DNA from: Janthinobacterium lividum PAMC 25724
GTDB lineage: Bacteria > Pseudomonadota > Gammaproteobacteria > Burkholderiales > Burkholderiaceae_D
Direction of reading: 5' to 3'
Assembly: GCA_000242815.2 (NCBI GenBank)
Contig: AHHB01000022.1
Coordinates: 25,191 to 89,190 of the forward strand
DNA: 64,000 nt
Shown here: in pieces, positions 1 to 8,727 of the stretch
Numbering within the stretch: position 1 is the first letter of the stretch
Layout: each line of letters opens with the position of its first letter
Program-made: the position numbers and the translations under genes
Notes under the pieces: model-generated
Seen by the model: only the letters and a program-made list of their open reading frames with translations
Databases searched by the model: none
What the model was told of the DNA's origin: nothing

Positions 1-25
1 CGCAAATGTTGCGTACAAATAAGTC

Positions 26-53
26 TTGATTGCGAATGATTCTCATTTATAAT
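26..53 (+). promoter_or_regulatory. Fur-regulated promoter of the heme operon
   Basis: A good sigma70-type pair is visible: TTGATT (26-31) and TATAAT (48-53) with a 16-bp spacer. The spacer and the -10 box are covered by GCGAATGATTCTCATTTAT (32-50), which matches 12 of 19 positions of the Fur-box consensus. Iron-loaded Fur bound here would block RNA polymerase, so the hmu genes should be induced by iron starvation. Fur control is inferred from the site only. Confidence 0.75.
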
Positions 54-120
54 TGACTTCAAGATTCCCCCATCACCAGCCAGCCGATGCCAGCCAGTGT
101 TCGCCTTGAAAGGAGACGCC

Positions 121-1227
121 GTGTTGAGTACCTTCCCCATTTGCAATACCGAGCTGCTTGCCAGCGAGTTTGCCCGCTTGCGCCGCGAGAAAAAAGCCCG
201 CCAGCGTGACATCGCCGAAGAACTGGGCATTTCTGAAGGCGAACTGATTGCCGCGCACGCAGGGCTGTCGCTGGCCGATGGCGCCTTGCTGGGCGCCGAG
301 CGCCTGCAGGCACACTGGCCTGCCATCATCGCCGCCCTGGAGCCGCTGGGCGAAGTCATGGCGCTGACGCGCAACGCTTCCTGCGTGCATGAAAAAACCG
401 GCGTCTACCGCAAGGCCAGTCACAACAACCATGTGGGCCTGGTGCTGGGCGGCGAGATCGACCTGCGCGTGTTTTACCGTCACTGGGCGCATGGCTTTGC
501 CGTGCGCGAGGCAAGCGAAAAAGGCGGCGAAGCAGAAATGCAGCGCAGCCTGCAATTTTTTGATGCCGCCGGCCATGCCGTGCACAAGATTTTTCTGCGC
601 CCGCAAAGCGACCTGGCGGCCTATGACGCCCTGGTGGCGCGCTTTGCCGACGTCGACCAGGCGGCCGGCATCGTCGTGACGCCGCCACCGCCGGCGCCGC
701 TGGAATTGCCCGACGCGCAGGTCGATGTGGCCGGTTTTCGCGCCGCCTGGGCCGATTTGCGCGACACGCATGAGTTTTTCACCCTGCTGAAAAAGTATTC
801 GGTTTCGCGCCTGCAGGGCCTGCGCCTTGCCGAAGCGCGCTTCGTGCAGCCGTTGGACAAATCCTGCGTGCTCGACCTGCTCAACGAGGCCGCCCGTGAA
901 AAGGTCGCCATCATGGCCTTCGTCGGCAATGCGGGCATGCTCCAGATTCATTCGGGGCCGGTGCACAAGGTCGCCGTGATGGGGCCGTGGATCAATGTCC
1001 TCGACACGCGCTTCAGCCTGCATTTGCGCGAAGACCATATCGCCAGCGCCTGGGTGGTCAGAAAGCCCACCGTCGATGGCCTGGTGACATCCGTGGAGCT
1101 GTTCGACGCCAAGGGCGAGAGCATCGTCATGTTCTTTGGCGAACGCAAGCCAGGGGTACATGAATTGTGCGAATGGCGCCACATCGTCGAGCGCGTCGTG
1201 CAGGAGGACGAATTATGCGCCGCATGA
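121..1227 (+). CDS. hmuS: Hemin-degrading factor / heme chaperone, HmuS/HemS family
   Basis: A 368-residue cytoplasmic protein of the HemS/ChuS/HmuS family, which receives imported heme and sequesters or breaks it down to release iron. The family is built from two similar halves, and the length fits. A His in the HAVHKIFLR segment sits where HemS proteins carry their heme ligand. I chose GTG at 121 because AAGGAG lies just upstream at 110-115; an in-frame GTG at 97 has no such site. It is first in an operon behind a Fur-type promoter and overlaps hmuT by 13 bases, so translation is probably coupled. No TonB-dependent heme receptor is visible next to it. Confidence 0.9.
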   Translation: MLSTFPICNTELLASEFARLRREKKARQRDIAEELGISEGELIAAHAGLSLADGALLGAERLQAHWPAIIAALEPLGEVMALTRNASCVHEKTGVYRKASHNNHVGLVLGGEIDLRVFYRHWAHGFAVREASEKGGEAEMQRSLQFFDAAGHAVHKIFLRPQSDLAAYDALVARFADVDQAAGIVVTPPPPAPLELPDAQVDVAGFRAAWADLRDTHEFFTLLKKYSVSRLQGLRLAEARFVQPLDKSCVLDLLNEAAREKVAIMAFVGNAGMLQIHSGPVHKVAVMGPWINVLDTRFSLHLREDHIASAWVVRKPTVDGLVTSVELFDAKGESIVMFFGERKPGVHELCEWRHIVERVVQEDELCAA

Positions 1228-2153
1228 TCGCCGCCAGCGTGGCGCGCCGCATCGCGCTGAAAAAAATGGGGGCAGGGGCGTTGGCGCTGGCCGCGCCGAT
1301 GCAGGTGCTGGCCGCCGTCAGCGACGCCGGCAAGCCGCTGCTCAAAGCGCGGCGCATCGTCAGCGTGGGCGGGGCCCTGACGGAAATCGTCTATGCGCTC
1401 GGGGCGCAGGGCGAACTGGTGGGCGTCGATACCACCTCGCTGTATCCGGCCGTGGCGCAGCAGTTGCCGCAGGTCGGCTATGCGCGCACCCTGTCGGCAG
1501 AAGGCGTGCTGTCGCTAGCCCCCACGCAGCTGATCGCCACCGAGGAAGCGGGGCCGCAAACGGTGCTGCGCCAGGTGCGCGACGCGGGCGTGACGATGAC
1601 GGTATTGAACGCCAACAACAAATTTGAAGGCTTGCTCGAACGCGTGAAACAGGTGGGGCAGATCACGGGACGTGCCGATCCCGCCGCACGCCTGGTACAA
1701 ACGTTGCAACAGCAGTGGAACGGCGCCCTGGCCAAAGTGCGCCAGCGTAGCCAATCACCGGTACAATCAGCCGTGCGCGTGCTGTTCATCCTCGCCCATG
1801 CGCCCAACCAGGTGATGGTGGGCGGACGCGAGACAGGTGCCGACGCCATGCTCGCGTATGCGGGTGCCATCAACGTGATGGGTGGCCAGGGTGGATTCGC
1901 CGGCTACAAGCCGCTCACGCCAGAAGCCGTGATCGCCGCGCGGCCCGACATCGTGCTGGTCACCGAGCAGGGCTTGAAGGCTTCTGGCGGCGTGGACGGT
2001 ATCCTCACATTACCGGGCCTGGCGCAGACGCCGGCCGGGCGCAAGCAGCGCATCGTCTCGCAGGAAGCCATGCTGCTGCTGGGCTTTGGCCCGCGCATGC
2101 CGCAAGCGCTGACCGAGCTCGATGCCGCCTTCGCCAAAGCCATGGCGGCATGA
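1215..2153 (+). CDS. hmuT: Heme ABC transporter, periplasmic heme-binding protein HmuT
   Basis: A 312-residue periplasmic binding protein of the HmuT/BtuF (class III) type that carries heme to the HmuUV importer. The N-terminus reads MRRMIAASVARRIALKKMG followed by an Ala-rich hydrophobic stretch ending in VLA. This is an export signal, and RRIALK resembles a twin-arginine motif, although Tat export is not certain. Typical family stretches follow: IVSVGGALTEIVYALG, VGVDTTSLYP, and RPDIVLVTEQG in the second lobe. The start at 1215 has AGGAGG at 1202-1207; an in-frame upstream start at 1167 would lie deep inside hmuS. The gene overlaps hmuU by four bases (ATGA). Confidence 0.9.
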   Translation: MRRMIAASVARRIALKKMGAGALALAAPMQVLAAVSDAGKPLLKARRIVSVGGALTEIVYALGAQGELVGVDTTSLYPAVAQQLPQVGYARTLSAEGVLSLAPTQLIATEEAGPQTVLRQVRDAGVTMTVLNANNKFEGLLERVKQVGQITGRADPAARLVQTLQQQWNGALAKVRQRSQSPVQSAVRVLFILAHAPNQVMVGGRETGADAMLAYAGAINVMGGQGGFAGYKPLTPEAVIAARPDIVLVTEQGLKASGGVDGILTLPGLAQTPAGRKQRIVSQEAMLLLGFGPRMPQALTELDAAFAKAMAA

Positions 2154-3202
2154 ACCTGCGCACGCTGACGGCGCCAGCGTCCTGGCGTTTGCCACACTGG
2201 GGCGCTGCGGGAGTGCTGCTGGCTGCACTGGCTTGCGGCTTGCTCATCGCCGTACAGGCGGGCGCCGTACCGGTGGCGCTGGCCGACTGGCTGGCGCCGT
2301 GGCAAGCTGGCGACCAGTCACTGTCGGGCGGCGCGTATGTGCTGTGGCATATTCGCTTGCCGCGCGCCTTGTTCGCCATCCTGATCGGCGCCGCGCTGGC
2401 GCTGGCCGGCGGCTTGACGCAAGGACTGTTTCGCAATCCGCTGGCCGACCCGGGTCTGCTCGGCGTGAGCAGTGGCGCCGCCTGCGCTGGCGCGGCCACC
2501 ATCGTCTTTGCCGCCAGCCTGCACATAGCGCCCGAGTTGCGCGTGTGGCTGCTGCCGGGAGCCGCGTTTGCCGGCGCCATGCTCATTTGCGTGTTGCTCG
2601 ACAGAGTCGCCCGCTGGGCCACGCCGGGCTCCATCGTCGGCCTGCTGCTGACGGGGGTGGCGTTGAACGCTATCACGGTGGCCATCATGGGTCTGTGCAT
2701 CTACCTGGCCAGCGACGATCAATTGCGCACCCTCACTTTCTGGACCCTCGGCTCGCTATCGGCCGGCAGCTGGCAACAGGTGGCGGCCCTGCTGCTGGTA
2801 CTGGCGGGCGCGCTGTGGGCCACGCGTTTCCTGCTGCGCTCCTTGAACGCGCTGGCGCTGGGCGAGGCGCAGGCGCTGCACGTGGGCATCGACGTGGGCC
2901 GGTTGCGTACGCAAGTGATCGGGCTGGTGGCCGTGTTGACGGGCTTTGCCGTCGCCTGGTGCGGCGGCATCGGTTTCATCGGCCTCATCGCGCCGCATCT
3001 GGTACGCACCTGGCTGGGGGCCGACCAGCGCCGCGTGCTGCCGCTGGGGATGCTGATGGGCGCCTTGCTGCTGCTGTTGGCCGACACGCTGGCGCGCACC
3101 GTGGCCATTCCCGCAGAAGTCCCGGTCGGCATATTCACCGCCTTGCTGGGCGGGCCTTTCTTTTTGATGCTGTTGCGGCGCTTCCGCCACGGCACTGCCT
3201 AG
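2150..3202 (+). CDS. hmuU: Heme ABC transporter permease HmuU (FecCD family)
   Basis: A 350-residue inner-membrane permease of the FecCD/BtuC family with about ten predicted hydrophobic helices. Recognisable family segments are IRLPRALFAILIGAALALAG near residues 68-87, NPLADPGLLGVSSGA, and GGIGFIGLIAPHLVR near 275-290, which carries the coupling helix that contacts the ATPase. It forms the channel for heme delivered by HmuT. The start overlaps the hmuT stop (ATGA), and hmuV follows after 11 bases, so the four genes form one operon. Confidence 0.92.
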   Translation: MNLRTLTAPASWRLPHWGAAGVLLAALACGLLIAVQAGAVPVALADWLAPWQAGDQSLSGGAYVLWHIRLPRALFAILIGAALALAGGLTQGLFRNPLADPGLLGVSSGAACAGAATIVFAASLHIAPELRVWLLPGAAFAGAMLICVLLDRVARWATPGSIVGLLLTGVALNAITVAIMGLCIYLASDDQLRTLTFWTLGSLSAGSWQQVAALLLVLAGALWATRFLLRSLNALALGEAQALHVGIDVGRLRTQVIGLVAVLTGFAVAWCGGIGFIGLIAPHLVRTWLGADQRRVLPLGMLMGALLLLLADTLARTVAIPAEVPVGIFTALLGGPFFLMLLRRFRHGTA

Positions 3203-3213
3203 GAGCGATACGC

Positions 3214-4002
3214 ATGACGCCCTTACTTGAGCTGAGCTTCACCACCACGCAACTGGGCCAGCAGTATTTCGGCCCCTTCAACGTGCGGGTAGCGCCCGGC
3301 GAGCGCATCGCCATTCTCGGCCCCAGCGGCGCGGGCAAGTCGACCCTGCTCAAACTGATGGCAAGCGAACTGCATCCGCAGGCGGGCACGGTGGTGTTCG
3401 CCGGGCGGCCGCTGGCGCAGTGGCCGCTGGCTGAGCTGGCACGGCGCCGCGCCGTCCTGCCGCAAGGTTCGAACGTGGCCTTCGGGCTGCAGTGCGCGCT
3501 GGTGATTGGCTTGGGACGCGTGGCGCGCCTGGTCGACCCGCAACTGGGGCGTATCGTGCAGGACGCGGCCGCCCTCGCGCACGCCGCGCATCTGCTGCAG
3601 CGCCGCCTCGATAACTTGTCCGGCGGCGAACAGGCCAGGGTGCAGTTGGCGCGCATCTTTGCGCAGATGTGGGATGTGGAAAACGGCTTGATACTCGTCG
3701 ACGAACCGCTGGCAGCGCTCGATCCCGGCCTGCAGTTCGATCTGCTCGATAGCCTGCAGCAGTTTTGCGCCGCACGCGGCCACGCCGTCATCGCCATCGT
3801 GCACGACATCAATCATGCTTTGCTGGGTTTCGAGCGGCTGCTGCTGGTGCGCTCCGGCCAGCTACTGGCCGATATTGCCAGCGACGCCGGCGCCGTGCCC
3901 GCGCTGTCCGCGCTATATGGCATTGCCCTGAGGACGGCGAGCAACAGCGATGGCGACGTCTGCGTCATCCCAGCCAGAAGCGTGGCGCGCAGGGCCGCCT
4001 GA
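3214..4002 (+). CDS. hmuV: Heme ABC transporter ATP-binding protein HmuV
   Basis: A 262-residue ABC ATPase energising heme import with HmuTU. Walker A is GPSGAGKST (36-44), the Q-loop region is AVLPQGSNV, the signature is LSGGEQARVQLAR, Walker B is LILVDEPLAALD, and the switch histidine is in IVHDINH. These match HmuV/FecE-type ATPases. The start at 3214 follows AGGAG at 3201-3205. A much longer open frame continues upstream in this frame across hmuU, but it is only a lack of stops in GC-rich DNA. The protein ends with a short basic tail. Confidence 0.92.
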   Translation: MTPLLELSFTTTQLGQQYFGPFNVRVAPGERIAILGPSGAGKSTLLKLMASELHPQAGTVVFAGRPLAQWPLAELARRRAVLPQGSNVAFGLQCALVIGLGRVARLVDPQLGRIVQDAAALAHAAHLLQRRLDNLSGGEQARVQLARIFAQMWDVENGLILVDEPLAALDPGLQFDLLDSLQQFCAARGHAVIAIVHDINHALLGFERLLLVRSGQLLADIASDAGAVPALSALYGIALRTASNSDGDVCVIPARSVARRAA

Positions 4003-4083
4003 ATCATTTGCTACACGTCCGCCTCGACTGACGCCGGGCCCCGATAAGGGGCGGCCGGCATCAGGGGCAGGGGCGTGGCAGTG

Positions 4084-4782
4084 TTACTCGGCTGCCGGCT
4101 CGGCGCCGCAGCATTTCTTGAACTTCTTGCCGCTACCGCATGGGCAGTCGTCGTTGCGGCCCACTTTCGGCTCTTCGCGCTTCATGGTTTGCACCGGTGC
4201 CTTGCGGCGCGGTACCCAGAAACGGTGGATGGCCGGCAGGTTCGCTTCCAGCTCCTGCGCCAGCTTGTGCGCCTTGACCGGGTCTTCCACCAGTTTCAGC
4301 TCTTCTTCCTTGATTTCGTCGGCGCCCAGCAAATAGATCGGCTGCATCAGCTCGGCTACTTCGGACTCCCAGATTTCATTCCACGCGCCAGGACGCAATT
4401 CCATGCCGTCCCAGAAGCCCCAGCACCAGGCTTCGGCGTCGATCAGGGTCTGGCCTTCGTAGTCGTGCTCGACGAACAGGGCTTCGAATTCCTTCGGCGC
4501 CACTTCAAACGTCACCAGCACTTCGTTCATGAAGCGCATGATCAGGTTGACGATGCGTTCTTCTTCCTTGCTGTTCTTGAATTTCGGTGCATCTTCGGCA
4601 TCTTCGCCCCAGACGCGCGGCAACCACTCTGCCGGCATGATCGGTTCCGGGCCGATGGCGACGGCCGTCAGATAGCCGTGCAGCATATCCATGGTCATCG
4701 CGTCCTCGGAGCAGCGCTCCGACAACAGGAATTGGTCTAATTCGTCGAATTCTTTTTCTGATAATGGCTGTTCGAGTTGCAT
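4084..4782 (-). CDS. YecA/UPF0149 family protein with C-terminal SEC-C zinc motif
   Basis: A 232-residue acidic, probably cytoplasmic protein. The N-terminal 190 residues match the YecA/YgfB (UPF0149) fold, with the segment [20 protein letters not shown]. The C-terminus (about 208-226) carries a SEC-C zinc-binding motif, [16 protein letters not shown], as found at the end of SecA. SEC-C/YecA proteins bind zinc and in some bacteria associate with ribosomes or SecA; a role here is inference. The gene is transcribed divergently from srkA across a 94-bp gap. The start at 4782 has only a weak AAGAGC-type site upstream. Confidence 0.82.
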   Translation of the reverse strand: MQLEQPLSEKEFDELDQFLLSERCSEDAMTMDMLHGYLTAVAIGPEPIMPAEWLPRVWGEDAEDAPKFKNSKEEERIVNLIMRFMNEVLVTFEVAPKEFEALFVEHDYEGQTLIDAEAWCWGFWDGMELRPGAWNEIWESEVAELMQPIYLLGADEIKEEELKLVEDPVKAHKLAQELEANLPAIHRFWVPRRKAPVQTMKREEPKVGRNDDCPCGSGKKFKKCCGAEPAAE

Positions 4783-4876
4783 GGCTTGCTCTTTGATTGA
4801 ATGTAAGGCGCTAGTATACGCTTAGCTGGGCTTCGTCACAGAAGTGTTTGTGCCGGCGGCCCGCGCGCGCCGTACA

Positions 4877-5899
4877 ATGTCGCTTATGCACAATGAAAAT
4901 CAGCCGCACGAGGACGACCGGCCCGTCCATCCCTTTTCCGCCCTGAGCCCCGATTGCGTGCTTGACGCACTCGATAGCGTGGGGTTGCGCGGTGATGGTC
5001 GCCTGCTGGCCCTCAATAGCTATGAAAACCGCGTCTACCAGGTGGGTATCGAAGACAGCGCGCCCCTGGTGGCCAAGTTTTACCGCCCCGAGCGCTGGAG
5101 CGATACTGCTATCCTGGAAGAGCACGCGTTCGTCTCCGAGCTGGTCGAACGTGAAATCCAGGTGGTGCCGGCGCTGGAGATCAATGGCAGCAGCCTGCAC
5201 CAGTACCAGGGCTTCCGCTTTGCCGTCTTCCCCCGTCACGGCGGGCGCGCGCCGGAGCTGGATGATCCGGCGACGCTGGAATGGATAGGGCGCTTCATCG
5301 GCCGCATCCACGCCGTCGGCGCGCTGTCCACCTATCAGGAGCGACCGGCGCTCGATCACCAGACGTTTGGCGTCGAGCCGCGCGAATTCTTGCTGGAGGG
5401 TAATTTCCTGCCGCCTGAACTGGTGGCCGCCTATTCCAGCGTGGCGCAGCAGGCGCTCGATGGCGTCAAGCGCTGCTATGACCGCGCAGGCGACGTGGCC
5501 GTCCTGCGCACGCATGGCGACTGCCATGGCGGCAACGTGCTGTGGACAGACGCGGGCCCGCATTTCGTCGATTTCGACGACAGCCGCATGGGCCCGGCCA
5601 TCCAGGACCTGTGGATGATGTTGTCGGGCGAGCGTGGCGAGATGGTGCGCCAGATGAGCGACATCCTGGCCGGTTACGAAGATTTTTGCGATTTCGACCC
5701 GCGCCAGCTGTACCTGGTCGAAGCGCTGCGCACCCTGCGCCTGATCCATTATTCGGCCTGGCTGGCGCGCCGCTGGGACGACCCCGCCTTCCCCGTCGCC
5801 TTCCCGTGGTTCAACACGCAGCGCTACTGGCAGGACAGGATATTGGAACTGAGGGAGCAAGTTGCCTTGATGGATGAGGCGCCTTTGTGGCCGGTTTGA
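4877..5899 (+). CDS. srkA: Stress response kinase A (SrkA/YihE/RdoA)
   Basis: A 340-residue cytoplasmic Ser/Thr kinase with a choline-kinase-like fold. It is very close to E. coli SrkA over the whole length: LNSYENRVYQ near the N-terminus, VAKFYRPERW, the catalytic loop HGDCHGGNVLW, and the metal-binding FVDFDDSRMGPAIQDLW. SrkA counters stress-induced death and was studied as a Cpx-regulated gene in enterics. The start is uncertain. ATG 4877 gives the best length; ATG 4886 and GTG 4844 are in frame, and none has a clear ribosome-binding site. Confidence 0.88.
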   Translation: MSLMHNENQPHEDDRPVHPFSALSPDCVLDALDSVGLRGDGRLLALNSYENRVYQVGIEDSAPLVAKFYRPERWSDTAILEEHAFVSELVEREIQVVPALEINGSSLHQYQGFRFAVFPRHGGRAPELDDPATLEWIGRFIGRIHAVGALSTYQERPALDHQTFGVEPREFLLEGNFLPPELVAAYSSVAQQALDGVKRCYDRAGDVAVLRTHGDCHGGNVLWTDAGPHFVDFDDSRMGPAIQDLWMMLSGERGEMVRQMSDILAGYEDFCDFDPRQLYLVEALRTLRLIHYSAWLARRWDDPAFPVAFPWFNTQRYWQDRILELREQVALMDEAPLWPV

Positions 5900-5915
5900 C
5901 CTAAACGCGGGAAAA

Positions 5916-5930
5916 GGGCGGTAAACGCCC
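5916..5930 (+). terminator. Weak hairpin after srkA
   Basis: GGGCG / CGCCC arms of five base pairs with a GTAAA loop, 17 bases after the srkA stop. There is no run of T afterwards, so this is at best a weak terminator. Confidence 0.3.
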
Positions 5931-6024
5931 CTCTACTTGCCGCGCTGATTTGTGCATGCCTGCTCGATAATGGTGCTAATAAATTCCTATAAGCAATGGA
6001 ATTCACCCGAATAAGCGAGAAATC

Positions 6025-8493
6025 ATGCAAGCACAGCAAAATCAGCGTCAGGCCGCTTCCCTCACCGTCGCCTATGCGGCTGACGACGAGTTCGACCAGG
6101 GCAGCATGGTGTCGCTGCATGATTTCAAGGATTTGGAGCGCAAGACCGAGGCGCCGGCTGCATCTGCTGCATCGGTTTCTGCTCCTGCCACCCCTGCCAC
6201 CCCTGCCACTCCTATGCTGCAGCCGCAGGCCGAGCCAACGGTGGAAGCCGATAGCAAGGCGCCTGCTGCGCAACGCCAGAAAATGGAATTGAAGGCCATC
6301 CACGAAGCGATTGCCCGCGTGGAAGCGGAAGCGAAGGCCACCTGCGCCGCCGAGAGCCGCGCGCTGGCCGAGGCGCGCGTGCGCTCGCTGGCCGAAGACC
6401 GCGCCGCCATCGACGCTGCCGCCGCCGCCGCCGCACAGCAAAATGCGCAGGCGGCCGAAGAAGCCATCGCCGCCAACCGTGAACGTCTCGATACCATGCG
6501 CGCCGCCGCGCAGGCCAGCGTAGCCCGTCTGGAAGCGGTCAAGCAGGAGACGGCCGAACTGCGCGCCCGCGTGGAGTCCGACAATGCCATCCGCCTGGCC
6601 GCTGAACAGCGTTCGCGCGTCGAGCAGGAAAGCCGCTTGCGCGCCAGCGAGCAAGTGGCCGTGCAGTCGGAGCTGGCCGAGCAGGCCGCCCGCGCCGCCG
6701 AAGAATTGCAAGTACAGACGGAGCAGGCGCGCCTGCAAGCGGTCGAGCGGGTCGCCGCCGTGCAGGCGGCCAAGGAAGAAATGGTAGGCATCGCTTCGGC
6801 CGACGCGCGCGTCGCCGTGCTGGCGCGTGAACGCGAGCGCCATGCGCATGGTGCGCGCCAGACCGCGCAGATGCTGGCCGAAGCGGAAAGCGAAGCGCTG
6901 GACTTGACGGTGCAGCGCGAACGCGCCGACCAGATCGCGCTGGAATCGGCCTTCAACCGCGCCGCCGCCGAAGTGCGCGCGCTGGAAGAAGCGCGCGCGC
7001 TGGCGCACCTGGAACAGGAACGCGAAGCCATCGCGCTGGCGCAGGCGGAATCGGAACGCCATGCGGCGCAGTCGCTGCGTTTGCGCCTGCAAACGGAAAA
7101 GGAATTGCGCGACGCGGCCATCCACCGCGAGCGTTTGGAAATGGTTGCCGTGGCCAGCGCGCAGGCGCGCCGCGATGCCGACGTGCGCATCCTTGCCGCC
7201 ACCGAAGCGCGCATCGAGGTGGACCGCCAGCTGCGCGCCGTGGCACTGGCCCGCGTGGCCGCCGAACAGGATGCGGAAATCGCCGGCCACGCCAAGCTGG
7301 AGGCGGAAACGGCGGCTCTTGAAGAAACCAAGGCCCGCGAAGCGGCCGAGCAGGCCGCCGCCGTGGCGGCAGCGCGCGAACTGGAAGAGCAGCAGCGTGC
7401 CGCCAGCCTGGCGCATGCACGCGCCGAACTGGCACGCCAGGCGTCGCAACTGGCCGCCAGCCAGAATGACGCCGAGCAGGCCGCGCTTGATGCAGGCACG
7501 GCGACATTGGCTGCGCAAGCGCAAGCGGCGCAACTGACGCAGGAAAAAGCGCAACAGGCAGAGCAGCTGCTGCAAGCCGAGCAGCAGCGCCTGGCCGCCG
7601 AACAAGGCGCCCTGGCCGCCTTGAAACAGAAACTGGAAGCCGAAGCGCTGGCGTTCAACGCGGCGCAAGAACGCATCGCCGCCGAAGACGCGCAAGCGCA
7701 ATTGTTGCGCGGCCAGCACGCGGCCGAACAGGCCTTGCGCGAAGCGACGGAAAAAGAAGCCAGTGCCATGCGTATCCTGCGCGACCAGGCCTTGCTCGAA
7801 GGCGAGCAGAAAGCCGCTGCCGCGCAAGCGGTGCAGGCGCAGGCGCGCCTGGCTGTGGAACTGGGACAAGTGCATAGCGAACGCGCCCGCGTGGAAGAAG
7901 ACAAGGCGCAAGCTGCCGATGCGTTACTGGCGTCGGAGCGCGATTTCGTCGCTGCCGAGCGTGAGTCGCTGGCCTTGATCGCGCAAAAGCTGGTGCAGCA
8001 ACGTCAGACCAGCATCGCCGAAGAGCGCGCCGCGCAAGCCATCGCCGGCCGCCTGGAAGCGGAAAAGCAGGCGACGGTGGCCGCTGAAACACGCGCCACC
8101 CTGGAACAGCAAGCGCTCGATGCCATGCGTCGGCGCGAGCAGCTGGAACGGGTCGCGCAGCAGGCGGCCAGCGAGAAGCTCGCCGCGCAGCAAGCCTTGC
8201 TGGCCAGTGCCCAGGCCCATGCCACGCTGCAGCGCAAGGTTGCCGACACCACGCGCGCGATGGCGGCCGCCAAGCAGCAGTTGCTGGAACTCGATACGGC
8301 CCGCGCGCAGCAGCAAGAGCATGAACTGGCGGCGCTGCGCGCCAGCCTGGAGCAACCGCAAACCGTCTTTTCCAGTTCCTTGAGCGCCGCCCGCGCGAAA
8401 GCCGAACAAGTCAGTTCGGCCAGCCTGACGCGCGAAGTGATCGAGCGTTTGACGCAGCCCAATGACGCCGGCGCCGTCTGGCGTTCGCGCTAG
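6025..8493 (+). CDS. Large Ala/Glu/Arg-rich coiled-coil protein of unknown function
   Basis: I do not recognise a functional family. The 822-residue product has a short N-terminal part (1-75) with an acidic stretch (ADDEFDQGSMVSLHDFKDLE) and a Pro/Ala/Thr linker (TPATPATP near 57-64). It then continues as one almost uninterrupted, highly charged Ala/Glu/Gln/Arg heptad-like helix from about residue 85 to 780. A short tail ends in LTREVIERLTQPNDAG. No signal peptide, membrane segment or catalytic motif is visible, so it is probably a cytoplasmic rod or scaffold. The start at 6025 is 125 bases after srkA with a weak GAGA site. The biased composition also creates a 695-codon open frame on the opposite strand (5824-7911), which I regard as an artefact. 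Composition could mimic TolA- or myosin-like hits in searches. Confidence 0.75.
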   Translation: MQAQQNQRQAASLTVAYAADDEFDQGSMVSLHDFKDLERKTEAPAASAASVSAPATPATPATPMLQPQAEPTVEADSKAPAAQRQKMELKAIHEAIARVEAEAKATCAAESRALAEARVRSLAEDRAAIDAAAAAAAQQNAQAAEEAIAANRERLDTMRAAAQASVARLEAVKQETAELRARVESDNAIRLAAEQRSRVEQESRLRASEQVAVQSELAEQAARAAEELQVQTEQARLQAVERVAAVQAAKEEMVGIASADARVAVLARERERHAHGARQTAQMLAEAESEALDLTVQRERADQIALESAFNRAAAEVRALEEARALAHLEQEREAIALAQAESERHAAQSLRLRLQTEKELRDAAIHRERLEMVAVASAQARRDADVRILAATEARIEVDRQLRAVALARVAAEQDAEIAGHAKLEAETAALEETKAREAAEQAAAVAAARELEEQQRAASLAHARAELARQASQLAASQNDAEQAALDAGTATLAAQAQAAQLTQEKAQQAEQLLQAEQQRLAAEQGALAALKQKLEAEALAFNAAQERIAAEDAQAQLLRGQHAAEQALREATEKEASAMRILRDQALLEGEQKAAAAQAVQAQARLAVELGQVHSERARVEEDKAQAADALLASERDFVAAERESLALIAQKLVQQRQTSIAEERAAQAIAGRLEAEKQATVAAETRATLEQQALDAMRRREQLERVAQQAASEKLAAQQALLASAQAHATLQRKVADTTRAMAAAKQQLLELDTARAQQQEHELAALRASLEQPQTVFSSSLSAARAKAEQVSSASLTREVIERLTQPNDAGAVWRSR

Positions 8494-8537
8494 GCAAAAT
8501 GCCGAAGCAAACCGACTGCGCGGCGCCCATTGCAGCG

Positions 8538-8562
8538 TCGCGAGCGTCACTGCCGCTCGCGA
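8538..8562 (+). terminator. Hairpin after the coiled-coil gene
   Basis: TCGCGAGCG (8538-8546) pairs perfectly with CGCTCGCGA (8554-8562) around a 7-base loop, 45 bases after the coiled-coil gene. There is no T-run, so terminator function is uncertain. Confidence 0.35.
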
Positions 8563-8665
8563 TACTGTTGTTCGATATGGGTATCTGAGCGTACGGACCT
8601 GCCGCGGCCCGTTTTTCTTGCTGGCAGTGACTTGCTGCTGGGAGGGGAAGGCAATGGCGCCGGCG

Positions 8666-8693
8666 CTAGTATCTAGTATCTATGATCTAGCAT
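8666..8693. repeat. Four 7-bp tandem repeats (CTAGTAT-like)
   Basis: CTAGTAT, CTAGTAT, CTATGAT and CTAGCAT follow each other directly, just beyond the 3' end of the minus-strand gene at 8728-9102. It is a short AT-rich microrepeat in an otherwise GC-rich intergenic stretch. Confidence 0.6.
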
Positions 8694-8727
8694 GGCTGGC
8701 CGGCGCGCTATTGCGGAAAGGGTGCTG

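Noticed and set aside
73..1182. A 369-codon antisense frame opposite hmuS
   Set aside because: It is a complete shadow of a well-recognised gene, with His/Gln/Arg-rich composition typical of antisense frames in this genome.
2122..4002. A 626-codon open frame covering hmuU and hmuV
   Set aside because: Only its last 262 codons (from 3214) are the hmuV protein. The upstream part is Arg/Gly/Ala-rich shadow sequence of hmuT/hmuU without homology.
5824..7911. A 695-codon antisense open frame opposite the coiled-coil gene
   Set aside because: It arises from GC-rich alanine and glutamate codons read backwards. It has no start signal and no protein-like features, and it overlaps srkA.
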